Shown: positions 28,659-39,589 of the stretch, in pieces
Numbering within the stretch: position 1 is the first letter of the stretch
Layout of the letters: every line of letters begins with the position of its first letter
Assembly (NCBI GenBank): GCA_902609025.1
Contig: CACLQD010000007.1
Span: 1 to 41,160 of the forward strand
From: an uncultured PS1 clade bacterium
GTDB taxonomy: Bacteria; Pseudomonadota; Alphaproteobacteria; MED-G09
Length of the DNA: 41,160 bases
Direction: 5' to 3'
Notes under the pieces: generated by a model
Database searches by the model: none
What the model was told of the DNA's origin: nothing
What the model saw: the letters and a program-made list of their open reading frames with translations, nothing else
Translations under genes and position numbers: made by a program

Positions 28659-30149
28659 ATGGAAAACAATATTTCCATTGATCATAAAGATTTTAAAAAA
28701 AATTATTATTTGAAAGAACATCAATTAATTATTCTAAAATTTAATTCAGATTTTGTGGACCCAGTTAATAGCTTTATGAAGATATCTGATGATATGGAAA
28801 ATAGTTTTCTTTTTGAATCTTTAAAAGATGGTGATTTAAGCGGAAGATATTCTGTTATTGGAATAAAACCAGACAAAATTTTAAAAATCACAAATAAAAC
28901 ATCCAAAATATATATAGATAATAATAATATTGAAGAAGTTATTAATGATAACCCAATCGAAGCAATTAGGTATTTTATTAATATTAGTTTAATAAAAAAA
29001 AATGACGATATTCCATCGATAGCATCAGGAATATTTGGTTATATTGGTTATGATTTTGTAGCAAATATTGAAGAACTTCCTAAAGAAAAATTTGACGAGT
29101 TTGATATTCCTGATAGCATTTTATTACGTCCTTCGATAACAGTTGTTTTTGATAAAGAGCTAAAAGAAATCCTTATATGTAAGGCAGTTTGGTATGATGA
29201 TAGTGTTGATGCAGATAATGCATATAATTTTGCTATTGATGAAATAAATCAAATTAAAGATAAAATTGAATCTGATAAAATTATCAAATTAGAAAAAGAA
29301 CAAAAAAATTTAGGAGATTCCAAATCTAATTTTACTAAAGAGCAATATTTTGAAAATGTTAGAAAAGCTCGCGAATATATCAAAGCTGGCGATATATTTC
29401 AGGTTGTGCCTAGTCAAAGGCTGTCTGTTGAATTTAAAGCACATCCATTTTTACTATATGAGTCATTAAGAAGAATTAATCCGTCTCCTTATATGTATTA
29501 TATAAAGTTTAGAGACTTTTATATTGTAGGATCTAGCCCTGAAACCTTAGTGAAAGTTGAAAAAAATAAAGTTATAATTAAACCGATTGCAGGAACAAGA
29601 CTTAAAGAAAAAGGAAAAGAAAATGAAATAAAGGAATCTTTATTGTCTGATCCTAAAGAATTGGCAGAACATCTGATGCTCCTCGATCTAGGAAGGAATG
29701 ATGTCGGCAGAGTTTCAAAAATTGGCTCAATAAATGTAAAAGAGTCATTTCAAATCCAAGAAACATCACATTTATATCATATATACTCTACTGTTGAAGG
29801 CGAATTAAACCCTAAAGAAGACAGAGTAACAGCTTTATGCGCAGGTTTCCCAGCTGGAACAGTTACAGGAGCTCCTAAAATTAGGGCCATGGAAATAATT
29901 AATGAAATTGAAGATAGAAAAAGAGGCATATATTCTGGAGCAGTAGGTTATTTTTCATCCTTTGGTGATATGGACACAGCTATCGCCCTAAGAACGGCAA
30001 TTATAAAAAATAATAAAATGTATGTTCAAGTAGGGGGAGGAGTTGTTTATGACTCTGATGAAGAATATGAATTCAATGAAACATTGAATAAATCTCAAGC
30101 ATTATTCTCAGCTGCAAGGAATGTTTTTAGTGAAAAGAGTAAGAAATGA
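28659..30149 (+). CDS. trpE: Anthranilate synthase component I
   Basis: GDIFQVVPSQRLSVEF, PSPYMYYIKF, IAGTRLKEKG, GFPAGTVTGAPKIRAMEII. Confidence 0.96.
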   Translation: MENNISIDHKDFKKNYYLKEHQLIILKFNSDFVDPVNSFMKISDDMENSFLFESLKDGDLSGRYSVIGIKPDKILKITNKTSKIYIDNNNIEEVINDNPIEAIRYFINISLIKKNDDIPSIASGIFGYIGYDFVANIEELPKEKFDEFDIPDSILLRPSITVVFDKELKEILICKAVWYDDSVDADNAYNFAIDEINQIKDKIESDKIIKLEKEQKNLGDSKSNFTKEQYFENVRKAREYIKAGDIFQVVPSQRLSVEFKAHPFLLYESLRRINPSPYMYYIKFRDFYIVGSSPETLVKVEKNKVIIKPIAGTRLKEKGKENEIKESLLSDPKELAEHLMLLDLGRNDVGRVSKIGSINVKESFQIQETSHLYHIYSTVEGELNPKEDRVTALCAGFPAGTVTGAPKIRAMEIINEIEDRKRGIYSGAVGYFSSFGDMDTAIALRTAIIKNNKMYVQVGGGVVYDSDEEYEFNETLNKSQALFSAARNVFSEKSKK

Positions 30150-30718
30150 TTATTCTAATTGATAATTATGATAGCTTTACATGGAATTTATATCATTTTC
30201 TTGGTGATTTAGGACAAGATGTTAAAGTTATTAGAAATGATAAAGCGGATATTAATGAACTAATAGATCTAGATCCAAAAGGATTTGTAATCTCTCCAGG
30301 GCCAGGAGATCCCAACAGTGCTGGAATAAGCGTTGAATTAGTTAATGAGTGTATTAAATCTAGTATTCCTTTACTCGGAGTTTGCCTTGGTCATCAAGCA
30401 ATTGCATACGCACTTAAGGGAAGCATTATTAGAGCAAAAAATATATTTCACGGTAAAATTTGTGAAATCATTACAGATGAAAAGGGTATATTTACTAATT
30501 TACCTAAAAACTTTAACGCAACAAGGTATCATTCTTTAGTTGTTGAAGAAGACTCCCTTCCTAAAGACCTTAGTGTGTCAGCCAGAACTAAACAAGGAAC
30601 AATAATGGGAATCCGCCACAAAAATAATATTATTGAAGGAATTCAATTTCATCCTGAAAGTATTGCTACAGAATTTGGTCATAAGATACTTGATAATTTC
30701 TTAGGTCTAATCAAATGA
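30146..30718 (+). CDS. trpG: Anthranilate synthase component II (glutamine amidotransferase)
   Basis: LIDNYDSFTWNLYHFLG, ISPGPGDP, LLGVCLGHQAI, QFHPESIATEFG. Confidence 0.96.
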   Translation: MIILIDNYDSFTWNLYHFLGDLGQDVKVIRNDKADINELIDLDPKGFVISPGPGDPNSAGISVELVNECIKSSIPLLGVCLGHQAIAYALKGSIIRAKNIFHGKICEIITDEKGIFTNLPKNFNATRYHSLVVEEDSLPKDLSVSARTKQGTIMGIRHKNNIIEGIQFHPESIATEFGHKILDNFLGLIK

Positions 30719-31731
30719 AAGAATTCTCAGATATTTTAATTAAAATTCAAAAATCTGAATATTTAAGCAGGCAAGATATAAAATTTGCTTATAGTTTTAT
30801 TTTAGATGGAAAAGCTAATGATATTGAAATAGAAGATTTTTTAATTGGATTGAATAACAAAGGTATAACCATAGATGATATTATTTGTGGTGTTGAAGTT
30901 CTAAGAGAAAAATCTTTTAAAGTAAAAGTGCCAATTGATGCAATAGATACATGCGGAACTGGGGGAGATAACTCTGGAACATTTAATATCTCTACAGCCG
31001 TAACTTTTGTTGCTGCTGGTGCAGGTGCTATTGTTGCAAAACATGGGAATAGAGCCCTATCATCAAAATCAGGGTCTTCTCAAGTTTTAGAAGAATTAGG
31101 CATCAATATAAATATTAAACCAAATAAAATATCTGATTGTATAAATAAATCAAATGTTGGATTTATGTTTGCTCCAAACCATCATTCTGCAATGAAATAT
31201 GTTGGCCCTATAAGACAAAAATTGAAAGTTAGAACAATATTTAATCTTTTAGGGCCGTTAATTAATCCGGGAAGTGTAAAAAAACAATTATTAGGAGTAT
31301 ATAATAAAAAATGGTTAAACCCTCTAATAGAAGCATTACAAGAATTAGGTTCAACTGATGTTATGTTGGTTTGTGGCGCGGATGGTTTAGATGAAATTAC
31401 CACTACTTCAGAGACTTACATTGCTGAATTAAAGAATAACGAAATTACTAATTATACAATCAAACCTGAAGATTTTGGTATTAATAGGGCTAATCCCGAT
31501 GAATTAATTGGCGATACACCCAAAGTAAATGCACAAAAAATTTTAAATCTTTTAGATGGAGAAAAAGGCGCCTTTAGAGATATCGTTGTTATGAACTCGG
31601 CAGCAGCAATTTATATTTCTGGTATTGCAGAAAGCATTGAACATGGATTAAAGTTTGCAAATAATTCAATTGATAACGGTAATGCTAAAACATCACTTGA
31701 AAAACTTGTTAAGGCCTCAAATGAAAACTAA
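30715..31731 (+). CDS. trpD: Anthranilate phosphoribosyltransferase
   Basis: DTCGTGGDNSGTFNISTAVTFVAAGAGAIVAKHGNRALSSKSGSSQVLEELG. Confidence 0.97.
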   Translation: MKEFSDILIKIQKSEYLSRQDIKFAYSFILDGKANDIEIEDFLIGLNNKGITIDDIICGVEVLREKSFKVKVPIDAIDTCGTGGDNSGTFNISTAVTFVAAGAGAIVAKHGNRALSSKSGSSQVLEELGININIKPNKISDCINKSNVGFMFAPNHHSAMKYVGPIRQKLKVRTIFNLLGPLINPGSVKKQLLGVYNKKWLNPLIEALQELGSTDVMLVCGADGLDEITTTSETYIAELKNNEITNYTIKPEDFGINRANPDELIGDTPKVNAQKILNLLDGEKGAFRDIVVMNSAAAIYISGIAESIEHGLKFANNSIDNGNAKTSLEKLVKASNEN

Positions 31732-32521
31732 TATTCTTGATAAGATCCGAGATTACAAAATTAATGAAGTTAAAGAGAGAAAAATAAATTTTCCTCAAAA
31801 TGATATAATTGATTTAATTAAAGATGATAAAAAAACACTCGGGTTTCAAGATAAGCTTATCGAGAAAAACGGCAAAGGTTTCCCCGGAATTATTGCGGAA
31901 GTAAAAAAGGCGAGTCCTTCAAAAGGGATTATTAAACAAAATTTCAATCATATTGATATTGCTAGAGATTATGAAACTGGAAATGCAGCATGTATATCTG
32001 TATTAACTGACTTTCCATCTTTTCAAGGAAAATTAGAATTTTTAAAAGATATAAGAGATAATGTTAATCTACCTTTACTTAGAAAAGATTTTATGATTGA
32101 TCCTTATCAAGTTTATGAAGCAAAACTTTACGGTGCTGATTGCATATTAATAATTATGAAAATGGTTGAACAGGATAAAGCCAATGAAATTTATAAAACA
32201 GCAAAAAAAATCAATATGGATGTAATTTTTGAGATAAATAATGAAAGCGAATTAAATAACGCTCTTGATTTAGAGCCCAAAATTATAGGAATTAATAATA
32301 GAGATCTAAGAACTTTTAAAACAGATATTAATAATAGTGTTATTCTATCCAAAAAAATTGATAAAGAAATTACATTAATAAGTGAGTCCGGAATATCTAA
32401 AAGAGAAGACATTGAATTACTTGTTGAAAATAATATAAAAAATTTTCTCATTGGAGAAAGCATTATGAAATCATCTAATATAATTAATGAATTAGAATTA
32501 TTAACTGGGAAATTTTCATGA
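31721..32521 (+). CDS. trpC: Indole-3-glycerol phosphate synthase
   Basis: IIAEVKKASPSKGIIKQNF, LLRKDFMIDPYQVYEAKLYGADCILII, GINNRDLRTFKTD. Start ATG 31721 preferred over ORF-track 31655. Confidence 0.96.
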   Translation: MKTNILDKIRDYKINEVKERKINFPQNDIIDLIKDDKKTLGFQDKLIEKNGKGFPGIIAEVKKASPSKGIIKQNFNHIDIARDYETGNAACISVLTDFPSFQGKLEFLKDIRDNVNLPLLRKDFMIDPYQVYEAKLYGADCILIIMKMVEQDKANEIYKTAKKINMDVIFEINNESELNNALDLEPKIIGINNRDLRTFKTDINNSVILSKKIDKEITLISESGISKREDIELLVENNIKNFLIGESIMKSSNIINELELLTGKFS

Positions 32522-32988
32522 AAAGGTTAAGCCATATAAATGATAAAGGCGAAGCAAATATGGTTGATATCAATAATAAAAAAGAATCTAAAAGAAAGGC
32601 AACCGCAACAGGAACTATAATCCTGAGTAAAAAAGCAATAAATGAAATTAAAAAAGAAAAAATCTCTAAAGGAAATGTTTTAAATACCGCAAGAATAGCT
32701 GGTATTCTGGCTGCTAAAAAAACATCAGATTTAATTCCTCTTTGCCACCCTATTCCTGTTGAAGCTATAAAAATTGATTTTGATATTGAAGATAATAATA
32801 TCAATGTATTAGCAATAGTTTCTACAACAAATAAAACTGGAGTAGAAATGGAAGCCTTAATGGCGGTAAACATAGCTTGCTTAACCATATACGACATGAT
32901 TAAAAGTATAGATAAACATGCGAAAATTAATTCTGTTAAGCTTATAAGTAAAAGCGGAGGTAAATCAGGAGATTGGAAAAGAAACTAA
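32518..32988 (+). CDS. moaC: Cyclic pyranopterin monophosphate synthase
   Basis: IAGILAAKKTSDLIPLCHPIPVEAIKIDF, GVEMEALMAVNIACLTIYDMIKS. Confidence 0.96.
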   Translation: MKRLSHINDKGEANMVDINNKKESKRKATATGTIILSKKAINEIKKEKISKGNVLNTARIAGILAAKKTSDLIPLCHPIPVEAIKIDFDIEDNNINVLAIVSTTNKTGVEMEALMAVNIACLTIYDMIKSIDKHAKINSVKLISKSGGKSGDWKRN

Positions 32989-34187
32989 AACTTTTAGATG
33001 TTGAAAAAGCTGAAAAAGTAATTCTTAGAAAAGTTAAACCATTAAAAGGTAAAGAAAAAATTGATATTAAAGACTCTTTTGGAAGAGTTTTAATATCTAA
33101 TTTAAACTCAAAAAGAAATCAACCTGAGTTAGATTTATCAGCTATGGATGGCTATGCAGTCAGAAAAAGGGACTTATCAAGTTTACCAAAAAAATTTGAA
33201 TTAGTTGGAGAAATAAAAGCTGGTGATAAGATTAGCAAAGCCGTTAAAAAAAACCAGGCTTTCAGAATATTTACCGGAGCACCTATACCTAATGGCGCTA
33301 ATAAAGTTGTAATACAAGAAAATTGTCTAGAAGTTGGAAAAGAGGTATTAATTAAAAGCGAAAATGAAGAAAATTATATTAGAAAGAAATCTCATGACAT
33401 TAGTAAAAAATTCACTCTAAAAGCACCTAGGCTTATTAGCACAAGAGATATTGCCTTGTTAGGCGCTATGAATCATAAAAAAATAAATGTTTATAAAAAA
33501 CCTAAAGTAGGAATATTAGCAACTGGTGATGAAATTATAGAAGTAGGAGATAAGACCAATATCTTCAATCAGCCTGCATCATCTAAACCTTCCATTATCT
33601 CTCTTGTAAAAAACTGGGGCGGAGAACCAATTGATATGGGAATAGCTAGAGATAATTCTAAAGACTTAATTAAAAATATAAAAAAAGGAAGAAAATTTAA
33701 TCTTTTTGTTACGATTGGAGGCGCCTCCGTTGGAAAGTATGACTTAATTCAGAAAATCTTATCAAAACAAGGCTTTACAATGAATTTTTGGAAATTAGCT
33801 ATGCAACCTGGTAAGCCTCTAATGTTTGGGACAAATAAGAATACATCAATAATCGGACTACCGGGAAACCCTGTTTCAGCATTAGTTTGCAGTGAAATCT
33901 TTTTGAAGAAAGCTGTATATGCCCTCCAAGGAATAAAGTATAAAGACACAATTTTGATAGCAACTCTTGATAATGACTTAAATAAGAATGGTTTAAGGAG
34001 ACATTACTTAAGAGGAAAATTATATTTCGATCATAAGAAAAATGAAATGATAGTAAAATCTTTAAATAATCAAGATAGCGCTTCACTTCTTCCTTATTCA
34101 GAAGCAAATTCTCTAATAATATTAGAGCCAAATGAAAAAAAACTAAGAAAAGGCTCTAAAGTTAAGGTTTTTTTACTAAATAATTAA
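32973..34187 (+). CDS. moeA: Molybdopterin molybdenumtransferase
   Basis: LSAMDGYAV, FTGAPIPNGANKVVIQE, ILATGDEI, MQPGKPLMFG, IGLPGNPVSALV; TTG start downstream of GGAGG. Confidence 0.95.
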   Translation: MEKKLKLLDVEKAEKVILRKVKPLKGKEKIDIKDSFGRVLISNLNSKRNQPELDLSAMDGYAVRKRDLSSLPKKFELVGEIKAGDKISKAVKKNQAFRIFTGAPIPNGANKVVIQENCLEVGKEVLIKSENEENYIRKKSHDISKKFTLKAPRLISTRDIALLGAMNHKKINVYKKPKVGILATGDEIIEVGDKTNIFNQPASSKPSIISLVKNWGGEPIDMGIARDNSKDLIKNIKKGRKFNLFVTIGGASVGKYDLIQKILSKQGFTMNFWKLAMQPGKPLMFGTNKNTSIIGLPGNPVSALVCSEIFLKKAVYALQGIKYKDTILIATLDNDLNKNGLRRHYLRGKLYFDHKKNEMIVKSLNNQDSASLLPYSEANSLIILEPNEKKLRKGSKVKVFLLNN

Positions 34188-34223
34188 ATTATTGACCTTT
34201 AAAAAGAACAAAAGTAAAACAAT

Positions 34224-34238
34224 GTTCTACTTAAGTTC
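34224..34238 (+). promoter_or_regulatory. SOS (LexA) box, alphaproteobacterial GTTC-N7-GTTC
   Basis: GTTC tacttaa GTTC, 25 nt upstream of the lexA start codon. Confidence 0.8.
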
Positions 34239-34262
34239 TATTTTTACTTTGGGAGTTATGTA

Positions 34263-34943
34263 ATGCTAACAAAAAAACAAAATGAATTATTAATATATAT
34301 ACATCAAAATTTAAGAGAAACTGGTGTTGCCCCTTCTTATGAAGAAATGAAGGATGCCTTAGATTTAAGATCTAAATCTGGAATACACAGATTAATAAAT
34401 GCTCTTGAAGAAAGAGGGTTTATAAGAAGATTAGCTCATAGAGCTAGAGCTATTGAAATTATCAAATTACCTACTTCAAGCACTATAAACCCAAAAGGTA
34501 ATTTTCAACCTGAAGTAATTGAAGGTAATAAAGAAAAAGATCTTTTTAGCCTGAATGAAGAGTCAATAGAGGTTAGAATGATGGGCAAAATAGCAGCAGG
34601 AACTCCAATTGCAGCAATTGAGTATGAAAAAAACAAAATATCTGTTCCGGGAAGTATGATTGGTACTGGAGATCATTATGCATTAGAAATTGAAGGTGAC
34701 TCAATGATTGGAGCAGGTATTCTTGATAAGGATAAGGCCATTATAAAAAAGGTTGATGATGCTTTATCAGGTCAAATAGTTGTAGCACTTATTGATGGTG
34801 AGGAGGCTACATTAAAAAGACTGAGAAAAAAAGGAAACACTATTGCTCTTGAGCCTGCCAATTCAGCCTATGAAACAAAAATTTATGGACCTGAAAGAAT
34901 TCAAATTCAAGGTATTCTGGTTGGCATATTAAGATCTTATTAG
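34263..34943 (+). CDS. lexA: LexA repressor
   Basis: N-terminal w[26 protein letters not shown], cleavage site IAAGTPI, catalytic [10 protein letters not shown] and Lys region. Confidence 0.96.
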   Translation: MLTKKQNELLIYIHQNLRETGVAPSYEEMKDALDLRSKSGIHRLINALEERGFIRRLAHRARAIEIIKLPTSSTINPKGNFQPEVIEGNKEKDLFSLNEESIEVRMMGKIAAGTPIAAIEYEKNKISVPGSMIGTGDHYALEIEGDSMIGAGILDKDKAIIKKVDDALSGQIVVALIDGEEATLKRLRKKGNTIALEPANSAYETKIYGPERIQIQGILVGILRSY

Positions 34944-35017
34944 TAATTGCGAATTGTAGTGATTTTCTTTAAAAATTAATATATCAATTCACAAATGAAT
35001 AAATTTGCTCTTAAAAA

Positions 35018-36319
35018 ATGATTATTACAAGATTTGCACCATCTCCCACTGGTTTTTTACATATTGGCGGAGTTAGAACCGCATTATTTAATTGGCTTTA
35101 TGCAAAAAATAATTCAGGAAAGTTTTTATTAAGAATTGAGGATACTGACAGAGAAAGGTCTAGTAATGAAGCAATTGATAGAATTATCGATGGATTAAAA
35201 TGGCTTGGTTTAGAAAATGATGGTGAAATAGTTTACCAGCACAAAAATGAGAAGCGACATATTGAAGTTGCACATATGTTGTTAGAATCTGGTTTTGCAT
35301 ATAGAGATTGGGAGCTAGAAGATGATTTTGGTAATCTAGAAAAAAATCATGCCATTAGATTCAAAATACCTGATGATGGAGAAACTATTATAAATGATAA
35401 AGTTCAAGGAGATGTTACATTTCAAAATAAAGAGATTGAAGATTTTGTTTTATTGAGATCAGATGGAACACCAACATACATGCTTTCAGTAGTAGTTGAT
35501 GATTATGATATGAATATCAGTGACATCATAAGGGGTGATGACCATCTTATTAACGCAGCAAAACAAAAATTATTATATGATTCGCTTAAATGGGATTGTC
35601 CAACTTTCTGCCATATACCTTTAATTCATGGACAAGATGGATCAAAATTATCTAAGAGACATGGCTCTTTAGGTATTGAACATTATATAGAAGAAGGATA
35701 TCTACCTGAGGCAATAATTAACTATCTTCTTAGGTTAGGTTGGAGTCATGGAGATCAAGAAATTTTCAGTTTAGAGGAAATGATAAATTATTTTTCAATT
35801 GAAAAAATAAGAAAATCACCATCTAAATTTGATATTGAAAAACTAAATGATATTAATTCAATATATTTAAAAAACTTATCACTTGAAACTTTGATAACAA
35901 GAATTGATAGCTCATATATCAATCTTGATAAAGATAAAGTTAAATCCATTAGTATTATTATGCCTGAAATTTTAAAGCGTTGTAAAAATATAAAAGATAT
36001 TAAAAAAAATATTAGCTTTATAACAAATGAAAGACCCATCGAAATTGATGAAGATGTAAAAAATTTAATAAATAATGAATCTAAAAGTTATTTAGAAAAA
36101 CTATCAAAAATATTGAAAAAACTTGATAAATGGGATGCTAATGAGATAGAAAAGACTATTAAAAAATTTTTGAAAGATGAAGAACTTAACTTTAAAGATA
36201 TTGGTTTACCTTTAAGAGTAGTTTTGTTGGGTTATTTATCTCCAATCGGTATAAACACAATTATCGAATCTCTTGGGAAGGATGAAGTGTTGGGAAGAAT
36301 AGAGGATATAATTAAATAA
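35018..36319 (+). CDS. gltX: Glutamyl-tRNA synthetase
   Basis: [57 protein letters not shown]. Confidence 0.95.
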   Translation: MIITRFAPSPTGFLHIGGVRTALFNWLYAKNNSGKFLLRIEDTDRERSSNEAIDRIIDGLKWLGLENDGEIVYQHKNEKRHIEVAHMLLESGFAYRDWELEDDFGNLEKNHAIRFKIPDDGETIINDKVQGDVTFQNKEIEDFVLLRSDGTPTYMLSVVVDDYDMNISDIIRGDDHLINAAKQKLLYDSLKWDCPTFCHIPLIHGQDGSKLSKRHGSLGIEHYIEEGYLPEAIINYLLRLGWSHGDQEIFSLEEMINYFSIEKIRKSPSKFDIEKLNDINSIYLKNLSLETLITRIDSSYINLDKDKVKSISIIMPEILKRCKNIKDIKKNISFITNERPIEIDEDVKNLINNESKSYLEKLSKILKKLDKWDANEIEKTIKKFLKDEELNFKDIGLPLRVVLLGYLSPIGINTIIESLGKDEVLGRIEDIIK

Positions 36320-36324
36320 TAAAA

Positions 36325-37623
36325 ATGAATGATAAAATTAAAGAAAAAGCTGATTTAAAGTTAAATGGTGACCTTTATAACTTTGATGTTCATGAAGGTA
36401 CAATTGGTCCAGATGTCCTAGATATTTCAAAATTATATGCTCAATCAGGAAAATTTACATATGATCCAGGTTTTACTTCTACTGCAAACTGTAAATCAAC
36501 TATAACTTATATTGATGGTGAAGAAGGAACCCTTCTTTATAGAGGGTATCCCATTGACCAACTTGCTGAAGAAGGTAATTATCTTGAAACATGTTTTCTT
36601 TTGCTAAATGGCGAGCTTCCCAGCCAAGATGAATTTAATAAATTTGAAAAATCAATAACTGAGCACACTCTTGTAAATGAACAATTAAATCGATTTTTTA
36701 CAGGTTTTAGGCCTGATGCACACCCTATGGCAATAATGTGTGGGGTTGTTGGAGCTCTTTCAGCTTTTTATCATGACTCTCTTGATATAAACGACCCTGA
36801 ACAAAGAAGAATTGCGTGTCACAGATTAATTGCAAAAATGCCAACTTTGGCAGCTATGGCTTATAAACATTCTCTAGGACAACCTTTTATGTATCCAAAA
36901 AATGATCTTGATTATGCTTCAAATTTTTTGAATATGTGTTTTGGATTACCAACAGAAAATAAAATTGTTGACGCTACATTAGCTAAGGCAATGGATAAAA
37001 TTTTAATTTTGCATGCTGATCATGAACAAAATGCATCTACATCAACTGTAAGACTAGCTGGATCATCTGGAGCAAACCCTTTTGCATGTATAGCGTCAGG
37101 GATAGCTTGTTTATGGGGTCCTGCCCATGGAGGCGCAAATGAAGCATGCATAAGAATGCTGGAAGAAATTAATAGCGTTAATAATATTCCTGAATATGTA
37201 AAAAAAGCTAAAGATAAAAATGATCCTTTTAGATTGATGGGTTTTGGTCATAGAGTTTATAAAAATTTTGACCCAAGAGCGAAGGTGATGCAAAAAATAT
37301 GTCATGAAGTTTTAGATCACTTAGGAATAAAGGATGATCCTTTACTGGCTATAGCAGTAGAACTTGAAAAAATTGCGCTTGAAGATGAGTATTTTGTAGA
37401 AAAAAAGCTTTATCCAAATATAGACTTTTACTCGGGCATCGTCATGAAATCTCTAGGTTATCCAATGGATATGTTTACAGTGCTGTTTGCTGTTGGAAGA
37501 ACTGTTGGGTGGGTTTCTCAGTGGAATGAAATGATAGAAGATACTAGTCAAAGAATTGGTCGACCTCGTCAATTATATGTTGGAAGTGATCATAGACAGT
37601 ATGTTGGAATAAATAAAAGATAA
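36325..37623 (+). CDS. gltA: Citrate synthase
   Basis: [70 protein letters not shown]. Confidence 0.97.
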   Translation: MNDKIKEKADLKLNGDLYNFDVHEGTIGPDVLDISKLYAQSGKFTYDPGFTSTANCKSTITYIDGEEGTLLYRGYPIDQLAEEGNYLETCFLLLNGELPSQDEFNKFEKSITEHTLVNEQLNRFFTGFRPDAHPMAIMCGVVGALSAFYHDSLDINDPEQRRIACHRLIAKMPTLAAMAYKHSLGQPFMYPKNDLDYASNFLNMCFGLPTENKIVDATLAKAMDKILILHADHEQNASTSTVRLAGSSGANPFACIASGIACLWGPAHGGANEACIRMLEEINSVNNIPEYVKKAKDKNDPFRLMGFGHRVYKNFDPRAKVMQKICHEVLDHLGIKDDPLLAIAVELEKIALEDEYFVEKKLYPNIDFYSGIVMKSLGYPMDMFTVLFAVGRTVGWVSQWNEMIEDTSQRIGRPRQLYVGSDHRQYVGINKR

Positions 37624-38769
37624 TTAATTTTTTAATAATCTTTTTATTATTTTACTGGCATTTTCACTTGGATTATCAATATTCTTATTCATAATTGCAT
37701 TAAATTCTTTTAAGTCATTAATCTGTTTCTTTTGACTATCTTCATCTGATAATAATTTGCTTAACTCATCAATTAGATTTTCTTTATTAAAATTATCTTG
37801 CAATAGTTCTTTTGAGGACTCTCTACCTAAAATAAGATTTACAAGTGAAACAAATTTAACTTTGACCATTTTTGAAATAAAAAACCAAGTCAATTTATCC
37901 ATTTTATAAATAACTATTGTAGGGGTTTCAGTTAAACCTAGCTCCAAAGTAACTGTTCCTGATGCTGCACATGCAAAATCTGCTTTTTTGAATAAAGAAT
38001 ATTTTTCATAGTCATCTGTAATTATCTGAATATCTTTAAAATAATCTCTAATTTGATTTAACTGTTTTTGTCCAGTTGCGATTAAAATATTTAAATTTAA
38101 ATTTTGATCCTTAAGATACTCTATAGCTTGAACCATTACAGGGGAGTGTCTTTCAATTTCAATTTTACGACTTCCTGGTAAAAAAATAATAGTTTTACTT
38201 TTATCTAAATCGTATTTTTCAGAAAAAGTTATATCATTAATTTTTTTAACTCTTTCGATGAAAGGATGCCCAACATATGAAGTCTTTAATCCATATTTTT
38301 CAAAGAAATTAACTTCGAATGGAATAACAGATAAAAGATAATCAAAATATTCTGACATTTTCTTTGCTCTACCTTGTCTCCAAGCCCAAACAGTTGGCGC
38401 AACATAACAGACTATAGGAACATCAGGTAAATATTTTTTTACCTTTTTTGCAACCCTATGATTAAAATCAGGGCTATCAATAAGAATTATAATATCCGGT
38501 TTTTTTTGAGATATATCTTTCACAACATCATTGATTTTATTCATCAAAAAAAATAATTTTCTTAAAACTGGGAAAATACCAAAAATTGAAATATCACTCA
38601 TATCAAATAACGATATAAAATTATTTGACTGCATCCTTTCACCTCCGACACCATTAAAAATTGGCGAGTTAAACTTAGACTCTAGTGATTTTATTAATTG
38701 ATCACCCAATATATCTCCAGAAGGTTCACCAGCAACTATATAAATATTAGGACTATTATAATTTTTCAT
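37624..38769 (-). CDS. lpxB: Lipid-A-disaccharide synthase
   Basis: IYIVAGEPSGDILGDQLI, FNGVGGERM, VAPTVWAWRQGRAKKM, FLPGSRKIEIE. Confidence 0.96.
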   Translation of the reverse strand: MKNYNSPNIYIVAGEPSGDILGDQLIKSLESKFNSPIFNGVGGERMQSNNFISLFDMSDISIFGIFPVLRKLFFLMNKINDVVKDISQKKPDIIILIDSPDFNHRVAKKVKKYLPDVPIVCYVAPTVWAWRQGRAKKMSEYFDYLLSVIPFEVNFFEKYGLKTSYVGHPFIERVKKINDITFSEKYDLDKSKTIIFLPGSRKIEIERHSPVMVQAIEYLKDQNLNLNILIATGQKQLNQIRDYFKDIQIITDDYEKYSLFKKADFACAASGTVTLELGLTETPTIVIYKMDKLTWFFISKMVKVKFVSLVNLILGRESSKELLQDNFNKENLIDELSKLLSDEDSQKKQINDLKEFNAIMNKNIDNPSENASKIIKRLLKN

Positions 38770-39580
38770 TACTTAACCCAAAGATAAAAATGTTATTCTT
38801 ATTAGCAAATTTTATTACCCTCTCTTTGTTAGATATAAAAGATGATTTTTCTTCTATCGCTATACCACAAAGACCTATTTCCTTAGCAAGTTTGATAGTT
38901 TGCATTCCAATAGCTGGAAGATCAACTCTTCTATCCTGAATGGGTTTAGCCAATTTTACAAGAACGCCCTCATTATTAAACTTTATTTCTTTTGAAATTA
39001 TGCATCTCAACATTTTATCTGTTCCTAAAGAATCCTCAGAGGCTATAATTTGTCCATTAACAACAACACAAGCCTGACCAATATCCTTTGATCCAATGTT
39101 CTTACAATTTTCTACAGCAATATCTATATCAATAATTGCTTGTTCATTTATTTTCTCACCAGCTATCAATCCTTTAGACATAAGCAAATAAGATATATAT
39201 TTTTCAGCTCCAACAACTTTAAAGTTATTATCTTTTTCAAGAAAATTAAGAAGAGCTTTTAATATTGAAGCATCCCCTTTAATAGGAAGAATAATTAATT
39301 TAAAAAACAATTTCAAAGCACCAAAATCTGGCCTTAACAACCAGACATTAGGCTTTTTCACTCCTCCTATAAGTATTAATTCTTTACAATTATTTTCTTT
39401 TAAAGCTCTAATTGCTTTACCTATTTGACCTATTCTTATCCACAAATGTGGGTAGCGTTCAATATCCTTTGAAGCAGAACCTTTTATTGCAATGATAAAA
39501 ATTTCTTTATTTTTTTGAGAAATGGATTTTGCTACTTCAATAGGAAAGCTTCCATCTCCAGCTATCAAACCAACTTTCAT
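38756..39580 (-). CDS. lpxI: UDP-2,3-diacylglucosamine pyrophosphatase LpxI
   Basis: MKVGLIAGDGSFPIEVAKS, VKLAKPIQDRRVDLPAIGMQTI; located between lpxA and lpxB. Confidence 0.93.
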   Translation of the reverse strand: MKVGLIAGDGSFPIEVAKSISQKNKEIFIIAIKGSASKDIERYPHLWIRIGQIGKAIRALKENNCKELILIGGVKKPNVWLLRPDFGALKLFFKLIILPIKGDASILKALLNFLEKDNNFKVVGAEKYISYLLMSKGLIAGEKINEQAIIDIDIAVENCKNIGSKDIGQACVVVNGQIIASEDSLGTDKMLRCIISKEIKFNNEGVLVKLAKPIQDRRVDLPAIGMQTIKLAKEIGLCGIAIEEKSSFISNKERVIKFANKNNIFIFGLSNEKL

Positions 39581-39589
39581 GTTAATCTT

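Noticed and set aside
34944-35017. Missing comEC between lexA and gltX as a notable loss
   Set aside because: comEC is found there in some alphaproteobacteria but not consistently enough in my knowledge to call this unusual.
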